NCBI GenBank assembly: GCA_016870995.1
Contig: VFZU01000035.1
Location: forward strand, 1-48,394
DNA length: 48,394 bases
Direction of reading: 5' to 3'
Source: Acidobacteriota bacterium
GTDB lineage: Bacteria > Acidobacteriota > Terriglobia > Bryobacterales > Bryobacteraceae
The position numbers were made by a program, and so were the translations under genes. Each line of letters starts with the position of its first letter. The stretch's first letter is position 1. A model generated the notes under the pieces. It ran no database searches, was not told the origin of the DNA, and was given only the letters and a program-made list of their open reading frames with translations. Of the stretch, positions 7,536 to 16,171 are shown piece after piece.

Positions 7536-8330
7536 ATGAAACAGCTCCTGGTTGGACTTATGTGTGGATTGACGTTGCTCGCGCAGGGTGGGAGGCCGCA
7601 GCAGCCGGAGGCGATGCGGCAGGCGATTGAGTTAGATCTGGCTGGGGATTATGCTGGGGCACGAGCGATTCTGGCGAAAGAAGTGGCGAATGCGCATCGG
7701 GCTATGGCGATGTCGTATGCATTCGAGGGGCATTGCGGCAAGACGGTGGAGTCTGAGGAGAAGGTGATTGCGTATTGGGTGACGCGTGAGAAGGAGGAGC
7801 CGAAGAATGCGTTCTATCAGCAGGGGGAGATGGCGAATGAGGCTGCGCGGGTTTGTATCGATGCGGGGGATTTGAAGACGGCGGAGAAGTGGTATCAGAA
7901 GGGGACTGAGTTGGGGTTGAAGGAGCCTGTTATCAGCGCGGATCGTCGTGCGTTGTGGGAGTACCGGCTGGAGCATGCGAAAGCCCGGTTGGCAGCGCGG
8001 AGGGGGAATCGGGCTTTGGCTGAGGAGTACGTGGCTTCGGCGAGGGTGGCGCTGGACGAGATGACGGAGTTGAAGAAGGCGCAGGAGTTGTTTTATCCGT
8101 ATTTGACCGGGTATGTGAAGTTGTACACGGGGGATGCCTCGGGTGCTTTGGCGGATCTGGAAAAGGCGAATCAGAATGATGTGTTTATTCAATGTCTCAA
8201 GGCGGATGCGATGGAGAAGCTTGGGCGGAAGGCTGAGGCGATGGAGATTTACAAGAAGCTGGCGGGGACGCGGGGGCAAAATCCACCGGCGGCTTATGCG
8301 GTTCCGCTGGCGAAGAAAAAATTGCAATGA
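7536..8330 (+). CDS. exported TPR-like repeat protein
   Basis: A 264-residue protein with a short signal peptide (MKQLLVGLMCGLTLLAQGG) and then helical repeats: AIELDLAGDYAGARAILAKE, CIDAGDLKTAEKWYQKGTEL, ALADLEKANQNDVFIQCLKA and AMEKLGRKAEAMEIYKKLAG follow the spacing of tetratricopeptide repeats. TPR solenoids bind partner proteins; here it would act in the periplasm or at the cell surface. It is transcribed away from the nucleotidyltransferase pair and converges on the class V aminotransferase. No close family recognised. Confidence 0.7.
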   Translation: MKQLLVGLMCGLTLLAQGGRPQQPEAMRQAIELDLAGDYAGARAILAKEVANAHRAMAMSYAFEGHCGKTVESEEKVIAYWVTREKEEPKNAFYQQGEMANEAARVCIDAGDLKTAEKWYQKGTELGLKEPVISADRRALWEYRLEHAKARLAARRGNRALAEEYVASARVALDEMTELKKAQELFYPYLTGYVKLYTGDASGALADLEKANQNDVFIQCLKADAMEKLGRKAEAMEIYKKLAGTRGQNPPAAYAVPLAKKKLQ

Positions 8331-8373
8331 GGTTGCCATTGCCGGGGATCGCAATGGGGATTTGCTTTCAAAT

Positions 8374-9843
8374 TTAGCTGCTGTCGCGGATGACGCGGCA
8401 GGTGTCGTCTTCGACGGTGACTTCGCCGAGGGTGTGGCGTTGGCGGTTGAGGAAGGTGGCGATGAAGTCGATGAGCTTTTGCGCGTCGGCGAAGTTGCTG
8501 GCGACACCGAGGGAGGCGCGGACGGCGCCGGCACTTTTGTTGGTGCCGTTCGCGTCCATGAGTTTGACGAAGTTGGGGAGGTTGAGTTCGGCGCCGAGAG
8601 AGATGCCGGCGCGGATGTCGTGATCGTTGAGACCTTCGGCGGATTCGTTGGCGCCGGGGTTGCAGAAGCAGCCGGTACGAAGGGAGAGGTTCTGCTGGCC
8701 AGCGAGTTCTTCGATGCGGCGATAGTCGAGGCGTTGGTTGGCGGGGTCGTAGAGGTTGAAGGTGATGGTGCCGCCGCGCATGTCGGTGGTGGCGGGGCCG
8801 TGGAGCTTGACGAGGGGTTGGTGGTTGTCGTGGCGGAGTTGGGATAGCTGCGTGAGGATATGGCTGGTGAGGCAGTGGATGCGAGTGCGGATGGTCTCGA
8901 TGCCGATCTTTGTGAGGTGGTCGAGGCCGATCGCGATGGCGGGGATGCCGAGGTAGTTGATGGTGCCGTCTTCAAAGCCAGCTTCGCCGTGGGAGAGGAT
9001 GTGGTGCTGTTGTTGGACCGTTGTAAAGTTGACGGTGCCACCGGCGAACCAGGGTCGACAGAGGATGTCGAGGGATGACTTCTTGATGAGGAGTGCGCCG
9101 AGGCCGGCAGGGTAGCCGAACATCTTGTAGAAGGAGATGCTGACGAAGTCGGGGTCGATTTCGCTGAGGTTGAGCGGGTTGGTGGGGACGTAGGCAGCGG
9201 CGTCGAGGAGGACGCGCCAGCCTTGTTGCTGGGCTTCTTTGATGAGGGAGAGCGGGTGCTTGACGCCGGAGTAGTTGGACTGGGCGGGGAAAGCGAAGAG
9301 CCGCTCTTTGGTTTTAGGTGTGGAGAGATTTTGATGGAGAGTGTTTTGATCGATGCGGAGGTCGGGGCTGGTGAGTGGGGAGTAAGTGACCTGTGCGCCC
9401 TTCTTGCGAGCGTATTCGCGAATGCCGTTGACGGAGTTGTGGTTGTCGCAGGTGGCGAGGAATTGGGAGCCGGGTTCGAAGGGGAAGGATTCGCCGATGA
9501 GCTTGAGGGCACCGGAGGCATTCTGGGTGAAGACGAGGTGGTAGTTGTCCTGGGCGTTGAAGTAGGCCAGAGTTTTCTGGCGGGTGGATTCGACCAGGCT
9601 TGTCATGGCGAGAGAGGTGGGGTTGGCGGAGTGAGGGTTGCCGAAGATGTTGGTGCGGAGGAGGTCGAGGTGTTTTTCGACTTGTGAGTCGGAGTAGAGG
9701 GATGCGCCGGTGTAGTCGAGGTAGACGTGGTTGGCCTGGTCGAGGCGTGCGTAGTCAGATTGGCGCAGAGCGTCGATGTGGGATGTGCTTGGGTAGTTGG
9801 GGTGCGCGGCCAGGAATTGGTTGTAGCGCGGGTCGGAAGTCAC
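8374..9843 (-). CDS. class V PLP aminotransferase, molybdenum-cofactor-sulfurase-like
   Basis: A 489-residue fold-type I PLP enzyme. YLDYTGASLYSDSQV and FGNPHSANPTS near the N-terminus, the PLP-contacting Asp214 (LLDAAAYVP), the Schiff-base Lys240 in SISFYKMFGYPAGLGAL, and RTGCFCNPG (Cys392/Cys394) with a closing VRASLGVASNFADAQKLIDFI match the N-terminal cysteine-desulfurase-like domain of molybdenum cofactor sulfurase (MOCOS). The reactive Cys in GCFCNPG suggests sulfur transfer from cysteine. No MOSC domain follows, so the acceptor is unclear. It starts at GTG, 38 nt from the divergent heme/DUF1549 gene. A general cysteine desulfurase role is the alternative. Confidence 0.8.
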   Translation of the reverse strand: MTSDPRYNQFLAAHPNYPSTSHIDALRQSDYARLDQANHVYLDYTGASLYSDSQVEKHLDLLRTNIFGNPHSANPTSLAMTSLVESTRQKTLAYFNAQDNYHLVFTQNASGALKLIGESFPFEPGSQFLATCDNHNSVNGIREYARKKGAQVTYSPLTSPDLRIDQNTLHQNLSTPKTKERLFAFPAQSNYSGVKHPLSLIKEAQQQGWRVLLDAAAYVPTNPLNLSEIDPDFVSISFYKMFGYPAGLGALLIKKSSLDILCRPWFAGGTVNFTTVQQQHHILSHGEAGFEDGTINYLGIPAIAIGLDHLTKIGIETIRTRIHCLTSHILTQLSQLRHDNHQPLVKLHGPATTDMRGGTITFNLYDPANQRLDYRRIEELAGQQNLSLRTGCFCNPGANESAEGLNDHDIRAGISLGAELNLPNFVKLMDANGTNKSAGAVRASLGVASNFADAQKLIDFIATFLNRQRHTLGEVTVEDDTCRVIRDSS

Positions 9844-9881
9844 CCTATCAGTATCTCGCGTGAAGTGATATTAGTGAAAGT

Positions 9882-12401
9882 GTGAGATTTCTCGTTCTGA
9901 TTCTGTTGGGGGCTTGCGCCTGGGCGCAGCGTGCGCCTTTGTTCAAGGATGAGATTCTGCCTGTCTTTGAGAAGAGCTGTGTGTCGTGTCACAGTGCGGA
10001 TCGCAAGATGGGCGGGCTCGATTTGTCGTCGTTTTCGGGGTTGATGGCGGGTGGCGCGAGCGGGCCGGTGGTTGCGCCGGGGAAGCCCGAGCGGAGCTTG
10101 TTGTGGATGCAGATCGATGCGGGGCGGATGCCGATGGGGGGCAAGCTGACGAATGCCAATAAGCAGTTGATTCGAGCTTATCTGGAGCATGGGCGGTTTC
10201 CGCAGGAGGAGTTGGATCAGGCTGCGGCGGCGCGGGAGGCGGCGAAGATTACGCCGGAGGCGCGGAAGTGGTGGTCGTTTGTTGTGCCGCAGTCGCCGGC
10301 GGTGCCGCGAGTTCGTGGTTTTGTGAGGACGCCGATTAATGCGTTTGTGCAGGCGCGGCTTGAGGCGCGTGGGTGGGGAATGCAGAAGGAGGCTGAGCGG
10401 GTTCGGTTGATGCGGCGGCTGTATTTTGGGTTGACGGGATTGGGGCCGACTGCTTTGGAAGCGCAGGCGTTTTTGGAGGATCGAAGCGAGGGGGCCTATG
10501 AGAAGTTGGTGGACCGGTTGCTCGCTTCACCGCGGTATGGAGAGCATTGGGGGCGGCATTGGCTCGATGTGGCGGGGTATTCGGATACGCGCGGGGATGC
10601 GGGAGATGGCGAGCGCGAGGTTGCTTACAAGTATCGGGACTATGTGATTCGGGCGTTCAATGCGAATAAGCCGATTGACCGGTTTTTGCTCGAGCAGTTT
10701 GCCGGGGATCAATTGGTGAATTACAAGCCGGGGAGTGTGCCGACGGCGGAGCAGGTTGAGGCGTTGACGGCGACTGGTTTTTTGAGGACGATCGCCGACA
10801 TTACGGACAACCAGACGATCTATGAGGTGGACAAGTATTTCGATGCGTTGCAGAAGACGGTGGAGACGAGTTTGTCTTCTGTGATGGGGCTGACGGTGGG
10901 GTGTGCGCGGTGTCATGACCATAAGTTTGATCCGCTGTTGCAGAGGGATTATTACAAGCTGACGGCGGTGTTTCAGGCGACGTGGGACCCGGAGAACTGG
11001 CTGGCGGCGAATCTGAATTTTGGACCGTGGCCGAGCCGGATGGTGCTCGATATGCCGGTGGCGCAGCGGGATGCCTGGATTGGGGATGTGACGAGCAATG
11101 ACTCGAAGACGATCCGGCGGTTGGATGATTTGCTCGAGGCGACTTATGAGCGGTACCGGAAGGAGTTGCGGGCTGGGCGGGAGATGGGGGAGGCGCGGCG
11201 ACTTGAGTTGCGGAAGTTGATTGAGGATGATCCGGATTTGGAGGTTGACCGGTCGGCGCCAAAAGATGTGATGACGGATGCGGAGATGGAGGCGAAGTTT
11301 GGGGAGTTGAAGCGGTGGAAGGCTGAGTTGCTTGAGAAGAAGGCTTCGCGGCGGAAGAAGCAGAGTACGGTGGAGCCGAATTACATCGAGGCGGCGTGGG
11401 ATGTTTCTAAAACGCCATCGCCCACTTATGTTTTAACGCGTGGGAACTATCTGGCGCCGGGGGCGAAGGTGGAGCCGGGGTTGCCGGCAGTGCTGGATGA
11501 TCCGGCGAAGCCGTTTGTGTTTCCGGATGCGAAGGTGCATGCGGATTGGAATCATACAGGGCGGCGGCTTGAGTTGGCGAAGTGGATGGTGTCGCCGAAG
11601 AATCCGCTGACGGCGCGGGTGTTTGTGAATCGCGTGTGGCAGTTCCATTTTGGGGAAGGGATTGTAAGGAGTGTCGATGACTTTGGACGGCAAGGGGAGA
11701 AGCCGTCGCATCCGGAGTTGCTTGATTATTTGGCGGTGGAGTTTCAGAAACACAACTGGGATCTGAAGTGGTTGACGAAGATGATTGTGATGTCGCAGGT
11801 GTACCGGCAGGATTCTGCGGAGAAAGCTGAGTGTTTGAAGGAGGATCCGTCGAATCACATGTTCTGGAGGAAGGCGCCATTGCGGCTGGAAGCGGAGGCG
11901 ATTCGGGATTCGATGTTGCTTGTGTCGGGAGTGCTCGATTCGAAGATGTATGGACGGCAGGAGCCGTTGCGGCGTGGGGCGGATGGGCAATGGATGGAGG
12001 ACGAGGAGAAAGGCAACGGGCGGCGGCGGAGTATTTATCTGAAGCAGTCGCGGACGAGGCCGGTGGCGTTCTTGCATTCGTTTGATGCGCCGACGATGAA
12101 TACGGATCATGAGACGCAGCGGTTCCGGTCGGCCTTGCCGACGCAGTCGCTGGCGTTGTTGAATAGCCCGTTCGTGGAGAAGATGTCGAAGGCGTTTGCG
12201 GGGCAAATGCTCGAGCAGGCGAACCGGGATGTGGATGCGGCGGTGCGGCTGGCGGTGATGGCGGCGTATTCACGACCTGCGCGGGAGGGTGAGCTCGCTG
12301 TGGCCAGGGAGTTAATTCGGAGTAGTGGGACGCCGGAAGAGGGCTTGCGGTTGTTTGTGCAGGCGCTGTTCGGCGCGAACGATTTCTTATACAGTTACTG
12401 A
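9882..12401 (+). CDS. cytochrome c-like / DUF1549 / DUF1553 exported protein
   Basis: An 839-residue protein of the PSD1 type first noted in Planctomycetes. After a signal peptide (MRFLVLILLGACAWAQ) comes a heme-binding cytochrome-like domain with CVSCH (Cys33, Cys36, His37) and GRMPMGG. DUF1549 follows, with RHWLDVAGYSDTRGD and a second heme-type motif CARCHDHKFDP (Cys341-His345). DUF1553 fills the C-terminal third (NPLTARVFVNRVWQFHFGEGIV, SQVYRQDS, FDAPTMNTDHETQ, PTQSLALLNSPFV). Start is GTG. It is followed 12 nt later by a DUF1501 gene, the usual neighbour. The biochemical role is not established; association with periplasmic oxidation or breakdown of complex carbohydrates is only a suggestion for the family. 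Confidence 0.88.
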   Translation: MRFLVLILLGACAWAQRAPLFKDEILPVFEKSCVSCHSADRKMGGLDLSSFSGLMAGGASGPVVAPGKPERSLLWMQIDAGRMPMGGKLTNANKQLIRAYLEHGRFPQEELDQAAAAREAAKITPEARKWWSFVVPQSPAVPRVRGFVRTPINAFVQARLEARGWGMQKEAERVRLMRRLYFGLTGLGPTALEAQAFLEDRSEGAYEKLVDRLLASPRYGEHWGRHWLDVAGYSDTRGDAGDGEREVAYKYRDYVIRAFNANKPIDRFLLEQFAGDQLVNYKPGSVPTAEQVEALTATGFLRTIADITDNQTIYEVDKYFDALQKTVETSLSSVMGLTVGCARCHDHKFDPLLQRDYYKLTAVFQATWDPENWLAANLNFGPWPSRMVLDMPVAQRDAWIGDVTSNDSKTIRRLDDLLEATYERYRKELRAGREMGEARRLELRKLIEDDPDLEVDRSAPKDVMTDAEMEAKFGELKRWKAELLEKKASRRKKQSTVEPNYIEAAWDVSKTPSPTYVLTRGNYLAPGAKVEPGLPAVLDDPAKPFVFPDAKVHADWNHTGRRLELAKWMVSPKNPLTARVFVNRVWQFHFGEGIVRSVDDFGRQGEKPSHPELLDYLAVEFQKHNWDLKWLTKMIVMSQVYRQDSAEKAECLKEDPSNHMFWRKAPLRLEAEAIRDSMLLVSGVLDSKMYGRQEPLRRGADGQWMEDEEKGNGRRRSIYLKQSRTRPVAFLHSFDAPTMNTDHETQRFRSALPTQSLALLNSPFVEKMSKAFAGQMLEQANRDVDAAVRLAVMAAYSRPAREGELAVARELIRSSGTPEEGLRLFVQALFGANDFLYSY

Positions 12402-12413
12402 AGCGAGGTCAGC

Positions 12414-13793
12414 ATGTTTCGAACGCGTAGAGAAGCATTGAAAGAAGTGGCGCTAGGGTTTGGTGGCCTGGCGTTGAACTCGATGCTGGCCAGCGGGGCG
12501 AGCCTTACGCCGCGCAAGCCGCACTTTGCGCCGAAGGCGAAGAACGTGATCTTCCTCTATATCGGCGGGGGGCCGAGCACGATCGATATGTTCGATCCGA
12601 AGCCGCTGTTGCGTAAATATGACGGTAAGCCGGCGCCGTTTGAGATCAAGGGGCGGGCGCTGAATGGGTCGCAGCAGATCATGGCGAGCCCGTGGGAGTT
12701 TACGCGGAGCGGGAAGAGTGGGCGAGAGATTTCGAACCTGCTGCCGCACTTTCAGAAGGTTGTGGATCAGGTGACGTTTGTGCGGGGGATGCAGACGGAC
12801 CGGATCGATCACTCGACGGCGCAGTTTACGTTTATCAGTGGGCGCGGGTTTACGGGGTTTCCGGCGATTGGGTCGTGGGTGAGTTATGCGCTGGGGACTG
12901 AGAATCAGAATCTGCCGGCTTACATTGCGTTGGGTGAGGGGGCGAGTATTGGGACGCGGGCGCACTCGTCGGCGTGGCTGCCGCCGGTGTATAGCGGTAC
13001 GGCGATGAGGGCGGATGCGAAGGCTCCGATTTACAACATCAAGCCGCCGGAGGGGATGACGGATGAGAAGCAGCAGCGGTTGATTTCGGCGATCCAGAAG
13101 TTGAACCGGGAGCAGGCGGCGGATCGACCGCTCGACCAGGATCTTGAGGCTCGGATCGCGAATTATGAGCTAGCGGCGAAGATGCAACTTGCGGCGACGG
13201 AAGTTGCGGATTTGTCGAAGGAGAGCGTGGCGACGCGAGAGATGTATGGTGTGGATGCGCCTGTTTCGGGTGGGTTTGGGAAGTTGTGTTTGATGGCTCG
13301 GCGGTTGGTTGAGAGTGGTGTGCGATTTGTGCAGGTTTATGGCGGAGGCGGTGGGAATTGGGATACGCATAGCAACATCAAGGGGCAGTTGCCGGGATTG
13401 TGCCAGTACATCGATCAGGGGATGTCGGCTTTGCTTGCCGATCTGGATCAACGAGGGATGCTGGCCGAGACATTGGTGGTGTGGAGTGGTGAGTTTGGGA
13501 GGCTGCCGACGATTGAGGCAAATACGGCGACGCCGGGCCGGGATCATAATCCTTATGGCTTTGGCATGTGGATGGCTGGGGCGGGCGTAAAGCGTGGCTT
13601 TGATTTTGGCGCGACCGATGACCTTGGTTATGCGGCGCTGCCGGAGAATCGGGCCGGGCATAGCGATATCCATGCGACCGTGCAGCATTTGCTGGGGATT
13701 GATTATCAGAAGAACACGTTCCCTTATGAGGGGCGAGATGAAAGCCTGGTTGGAATCAACCCGGCGCGCGTGATTCGCGAGATTTTGAGTTAG
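12414..13793 (+). CDS. DUF1501 domain protein with Tat-type leader
   Basis: A 459-residue protein starting MFRTRREALKEVALGFGGLALNSML, a twin-arginine-like leader. The body is DUF1501, related to the alkaline phosphatase/sulfatase fold: NVIFLYIGGGPSTIDMFDPKP, FVRGMQTDRIDHSTAQFTFISG, RFVQVYGGGGGNWDTHSNIKGQLPGLCQYIDQGMSALLADLDQRGMLAETLVVWSGEFGR in several motifs and GRDHNPYGFGMWMAGAGVKRG. The conserved Asp/His positions of these motifs could bind metal. It partners the preceding cytochrome/DUF1549/DUF1553 gene, with which it forms a known pair, and is followed by a TIM-barrel protein 11 nt on. Substrate unknown. Confidence 0.9.
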   Translation: MFRTRREALKEVALGFGGLALNSMLASGASLTPRKPHFAPKAKNVIFLYIGGGPSTIDMFDPKPLLRKYDGKPAPFEIKGRALNGSQQIMASPWEFTRSGKSGREISNLLPHFQKVVDQVTFVRGMQTDRIDHSTAQFTFISGRGFTGFPAIGSWVSYALGTENQNLPAYIALGEGASIGTRAHSSAWLPPVYSGTAMRADAKAPIYNIKPPEGMTDEKQQRLISAIQKLNREQAADRPLDQDLEARIANYELAAKMQLAATEVADLSKESVATREMYGVDAPVSGGFGKLCLMARRLVESGVRFVQVYGGGGGNWDTHSNIKGQLPGLCQYIDQGMSALLADLDQRGMLAETLVVWSGEFGRLPTIEANTATPGRDHNPYGFGMWMAGAGVKRGFDFGATDDLGYAALPENRAGHSDIHATVQHLLGIDYQKNTFPYEGRDESLVGINPARVIREILS

Positions 13794-13804
13794 GAGTTCG
13801 TTAC

Positions 13805-14674
13805 ATGCAACGTAGAAGCTTACTGACGGCCGCGCTGGGTGGCCCGCTGATGGCGGCGAGTGTGGTGGAGCGCAAGCGTGGGAGCCATGTGAAGATCGGG
13901 CTGAACGCTTATTCGTTCAACAAGGATCTGATGGCAGGGACGATGAAGATCTCAGACGTGCTCGACTTCTGCGCGGAGAACAATATTGATGGAGTGGACC
14001 TGACGGGTTATTATTTCCCGGGGTATCCGAAGGCACCGGCGGATGAGTTTGTTTTTGGCGTGAAGCGCTATGCCTGGATGAATGGGGTGACGATTGGCGG
14101 GACAGGGGTGCGCAATGATTTTGCGCTGCCGAGTGCAGCCGAGCGCGATGAGCAGATCCGACTGGTGAAGGATTGGGTGGATGTGTGCGCGAAGCTGGGT
14201 GGCACGATGGTTCGGGTGTTCTCTGGGAAGGCTGTCGCCAAGGGGTATACGTTCGATCAGACGCTGGAGTGGATGGTGCCGGCGTTTCAGGATTGCGCGA
14301 AGTATGCGGCGGCGCGTGGGGTGTTGCTGGGAATGCAGCATCACGATGATTTTTTGAAGACGGCGGCGGAGACGATTCGACTGGTGGAGGCGGTTAAGTC
14401 GGATTGGTTCACCGTGATTTTGGATGTGGGGAGCTTAAGGCAGGGGGACCCGTATGCGGAGATTGAGAAGCTGTTGCCTCATGCGAGTAACTGGCAGGTG
14501 AAGGAGCAGGTTTGGTATGGGACGAAGAAGGTGGATATCGATTTGGCGAGGTTGAGGAAGATTGTGGACAAAGTTGGGTATCGCGGGTTTATGCCCATTG
14601 AGGCGCTAGGAGCGGGGGATTCTCGGCAGATTGTGAAGGGGTTTCTGGGGAGGGTGCGGGCGGCGTTCGCGTAG
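13805..14674 (+). CDS. exported sugar phosphate isomerase/epimerase-like TIM barrel
   Basis: A 289-residue protein with a Tat-like start (MQRRSLLTAALGGPLMAAS) followed by an AP-endonuclease-2-type TIM barrel: KIGLNAYSFNKDL, ENNIDGVDLTGYYFPGYP, CAKLGGTMVRVFSG, GVLLGMQHHDDFLKT, FTVILDVGS and YRGFMPIEALGAG are the successive strands carrying likely metal ligands (His, Asp, Glu). Family members isomerise or epimerise sugars. An AGGAG precedes the ATG by about 8 nt, and it is 11 nt from the DUF1501 gene, so the three genes 9882-14674 probably form one operon acting on an exported substrate. Confidence 0.83.
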   Translation: MQRRSLLTAALGGPLMAASVVERKRGSHVKIGLNAYSFNKDLMAGTMKISDVLDFCAENNIDGVDLTGYYFPGYPKAPADEFVFGVKRYAWMNGVTIGGTGVRNDFALPSAAERDEQIRLVKDWVDVCAKLGGTMVRVFSGKAVAKGYTFDQTLEWMVPAFQDCAKYAAARGVLLGMQHHDDFLKTAAETIRLVEAVKSDWFTVILDVGSLRQGDPYAEIEKLLPHASNWQVKEQVWYGTKKVDIDLARLRKIVDKVGYRGFMPIEALGAGDSRQIVKGFLGRVRAAFA

Positions 14675-14686
14675 GGGCGGAGCGCT

Positions 14687-14941
14687 ATGATTGAGTCGAG
14701 TATGGCTGAAGTGAGAGAAATTGACTGGTTAGCGTGTGAGCTGATTGAGCAGATTCCTGGCAAGGTGTCGGGTCGACCGATTGTGCGCGGGACTCGCATC
14801 TTGCCTGATGCCATTGTGAACAGCTTCGATGCGGGGGCGAGCATTGAGGAGATTCATGAGGACTATCCAGGGCTCACTGTTCCTCAGATCCTTCGGCTGG
14901 TCGAGTTTGCGCATGCCTTGAGGGAACAAGCTGTTTTGTGA
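14687..14941 (+). CDS. DUF433 antitoxin-like protein
   Basis: An 84-residue DUF433 protein (VSGRPIVRGTRILPDAIVNSFDAGASIEEIHEDYPGLTVPQILRLVEFAH), the small helix-turn-helix-like fold that usually precedes a DUF5615 PIN-like gene. The start at 14687 is backed by a GGGGCGGAG about 5 nt upstream; ATG 14702 is possible. Its stop overlaps the GTG of the next gene by 4 nt (GTGA). Likely the antitoxin and autorepressor of the pair. Confidence 0.85.
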   Translation: MIESSMAEVREIDWLACELIEQIPGKVSGRPIVRGTRILPDAIVNSFDAGASIEEIHEDYPGLTVPQILRLVEFAHALREQAVL

Positions 14942-15270
14942 AGGTGTTGCTGGATGAGAACCTGCCGCATCGATTGCGAAACGCGCTTGAAGGTCATGAA
15001 GTATTCACGGTGCGTTATCAGGGTTGGTCTGGGTTAAAGAATGGCGGGCTGTTGAGCGTGGCCGAAGCGGAGGGATTCGCGGTTTTTCTAACGGGAGATC
15101 AAACCTTGTCGTTTGAGCAGAATCTTGGCTCGCGGACGATTGCTGTAGTCGTGTTGACGGCGATCGAATGGCACATGCTTCGGGGGAGCGTTGGGGAGAT
15201 TCAGGAAGTGATCGGGGCTGCTCAGCCGGGGTCGCTTCGGGTGGTTGAGGTGGGTAAGTTCTCACGGTAG
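14938..15270 (+). CDS. DUF5615 PIN-like toxin
   Basis: A 110-residue protein of the PIN-like DUF5615 family: MKVLLDENLPHRLRNAL gives the first acidic cluster (Asp, Glu), and GFAVFLTGDQTLSFEQN the second (TGDQ), as expected for a metal-dependent nuclease site. Such proteins are the presumed toxins of DUF433/DUF5615 modules. GTG start inside the DUF433 stop. This is one of the modules in the window that appears complete, so it may be functional, unlike the orphan DUF433 at 963. Confidence 0.83.
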   Translation: MKVLLDENLPHRLRNALEGHEVFTVRYQGWSGLKNGGLLSVAEAEGFAVFLTGDQTLSFEQNLGSRTIAVVVLTAIEWHMLRGSVGEIQEVIGAAQPGSLRVVEVGKFSR

Positions 15271-15283
15271 AGGGGCGAAGGAG

Positions 15284-15502
15284 TCAGCCAGGCCGAAAGG
15301 AAACTAGTTCATTGTTGAATCCAGGGCGGCATTCGCGCAGGTGGGTGAGAATAGTGACGAGGATGAAGTCTTTAAGGGTACCGATGTAGAGTTCGGAGCG
15401 ACGTTCCGTTTTGGAGACTTCGGCTTGGGAGACGCCGAGCAATTCGGCAACAGTTTCTTGAGTGAGGCCGCGAGCTTTGCGGAGCTGAGCGGGAGGAGGC
15501 AC
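15284..15502 (-). pseudogene. truncated XRE-family (HigA-like) regulator
   Basis: A 72-residue remnant from a weak GTG: QLRKARGLTQETVAELLGVSQAEVSKTERRSELYIGTLKDFI is the helix-turn-helix of HigA/XRE antitoxins that accompany RelE/HigB toxins. Two things are wrong. About 40 residues usually found before LRKARG are missing, with an in-frame TAA just upstream of the GTG. After TLKDFI the expected MGG.L.I..FPDG ending is replaced by unrelated sequence. No RelE-like gene is next to it. Best read as a decayed antitoxin, though the HTH itself could still fold. Confidence 0.6.
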
Positions 15503-15627
15503 TTCTTACCGCTGCCTTGATTTCGACCCATGCTTGTCACTTCATGAAAACCACAACGGCTGGCAACCTCAATGAGTAAACGTATTGCAACTAACCGCGG
15601 CGGAACAGAATCGGATCGTCGTTCGGT

Positions 15628-15840
15628 TCATAGGTCACTTGGCTTCAGACCTTTGTGTTTTGCAATGCGAGCCATCATGCGGAGTCCGATTTCGTGCTGA
15701 TCATGGAAGAAGAATCCATAGTCAGGGCGGCCCGGTTGCACCAACAGCCTGTTTGATCCACGCTGCCTCTTGACCTTCCAGCCGGTTCGCTCCAGTGCGG
15801 CAAGAACGCGCTTGGCTTTGGTGGCTGGCCAGTTGATCAT
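15628..15840 (-). CDS. hicA: HicA-like toxin lacking the usual catalytic His
   Basis: A 70-residue HicA/YcfA-type protein: KAKRVLAALERTGWKVKRQRGSNRLL, then FFFHDQHEIGLRMMARIAKHKGL. HicA is a double-stranded-RNA-binding-fold mRNA interferase whose catalytic His normally sits in a GSH motif. Here that motif reads GSN (Asn30), so catalysis may be weak or lost, unless the HDQH histidines substitute. It follows hicB by 7 nt, the reverse of the most common hicA-hicB order. Length is normal. Confidence 0.78.
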   Translation of the reverse strand: MINWPATKAKRVLAALERTGWKVKRQRGSNRLLVQPGRPDYGFFFHDQHEIGLRMMARIAKHKGLKPSDL

Positions 15841-15847
15841 CTGGGAT

Positions 15848-16054
15848 TTAGAATGAAACGGCTAGAGCATTGGCTGGCATTTCGCCATGAGCGATGCGGT
15901 CCGTAATCACTTCGATTACCAAACGCTCGGTATTGCTGATGGCCTCGTGGCGCGTCGCGCCGTAGCACATCACACCGGGAAACTCGACTGCTTCGGCAAT
16001 CCAGCGGCCGTCTTCTTCATGATCCAGTTCGATGGTGAGCTTCACTTTTTTCAT
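15848..16054 (-). CDS. hicB: HicB-like antitoxin
   Basis: A 68-residue short HicB (MKKVKLTIELDHEEDGRWIAEAVEFPGVMCYGATRHEAI...VIEVITDRIAHGE in parts). It should bind the HicA encoded directly downstream. The ATG at 16054 is chosen because it gives the standard N-terminal strand; 9 further in-frame codons exist upstream from 16081. No C-terminal DNA-binding domain is present, so it may not autoregulate alone. It resembles the orphan at 133-360. Confidence 0.8.
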   Translation of the reverse strand: MKKVKLTIELDHEEDGRWIAEAVEFPGVMCYGATRHEAISNTERLVIEVITDRIAHGEMPANALAVSF

Positions 16055-16171
16055 CGTATCGTCCAAGGCAATCAGGAGCATCGGATTGGCAATGGTTGCG
16101 GTGCTTCGTGCTGGTGCGACCAGGATCTGATTCGATACCCAAACCGGCGCGAGGTGAAGAAGACTCTTCAG

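Noticed and set aside
7632-9521. 629-codon minus-strand open frame across the TPR-like and aminotransferase genes
   Set aside because: Ser/Pro/Thr-rich shadow in a different frame; it covers two genes with clear motifs on opposite strands.
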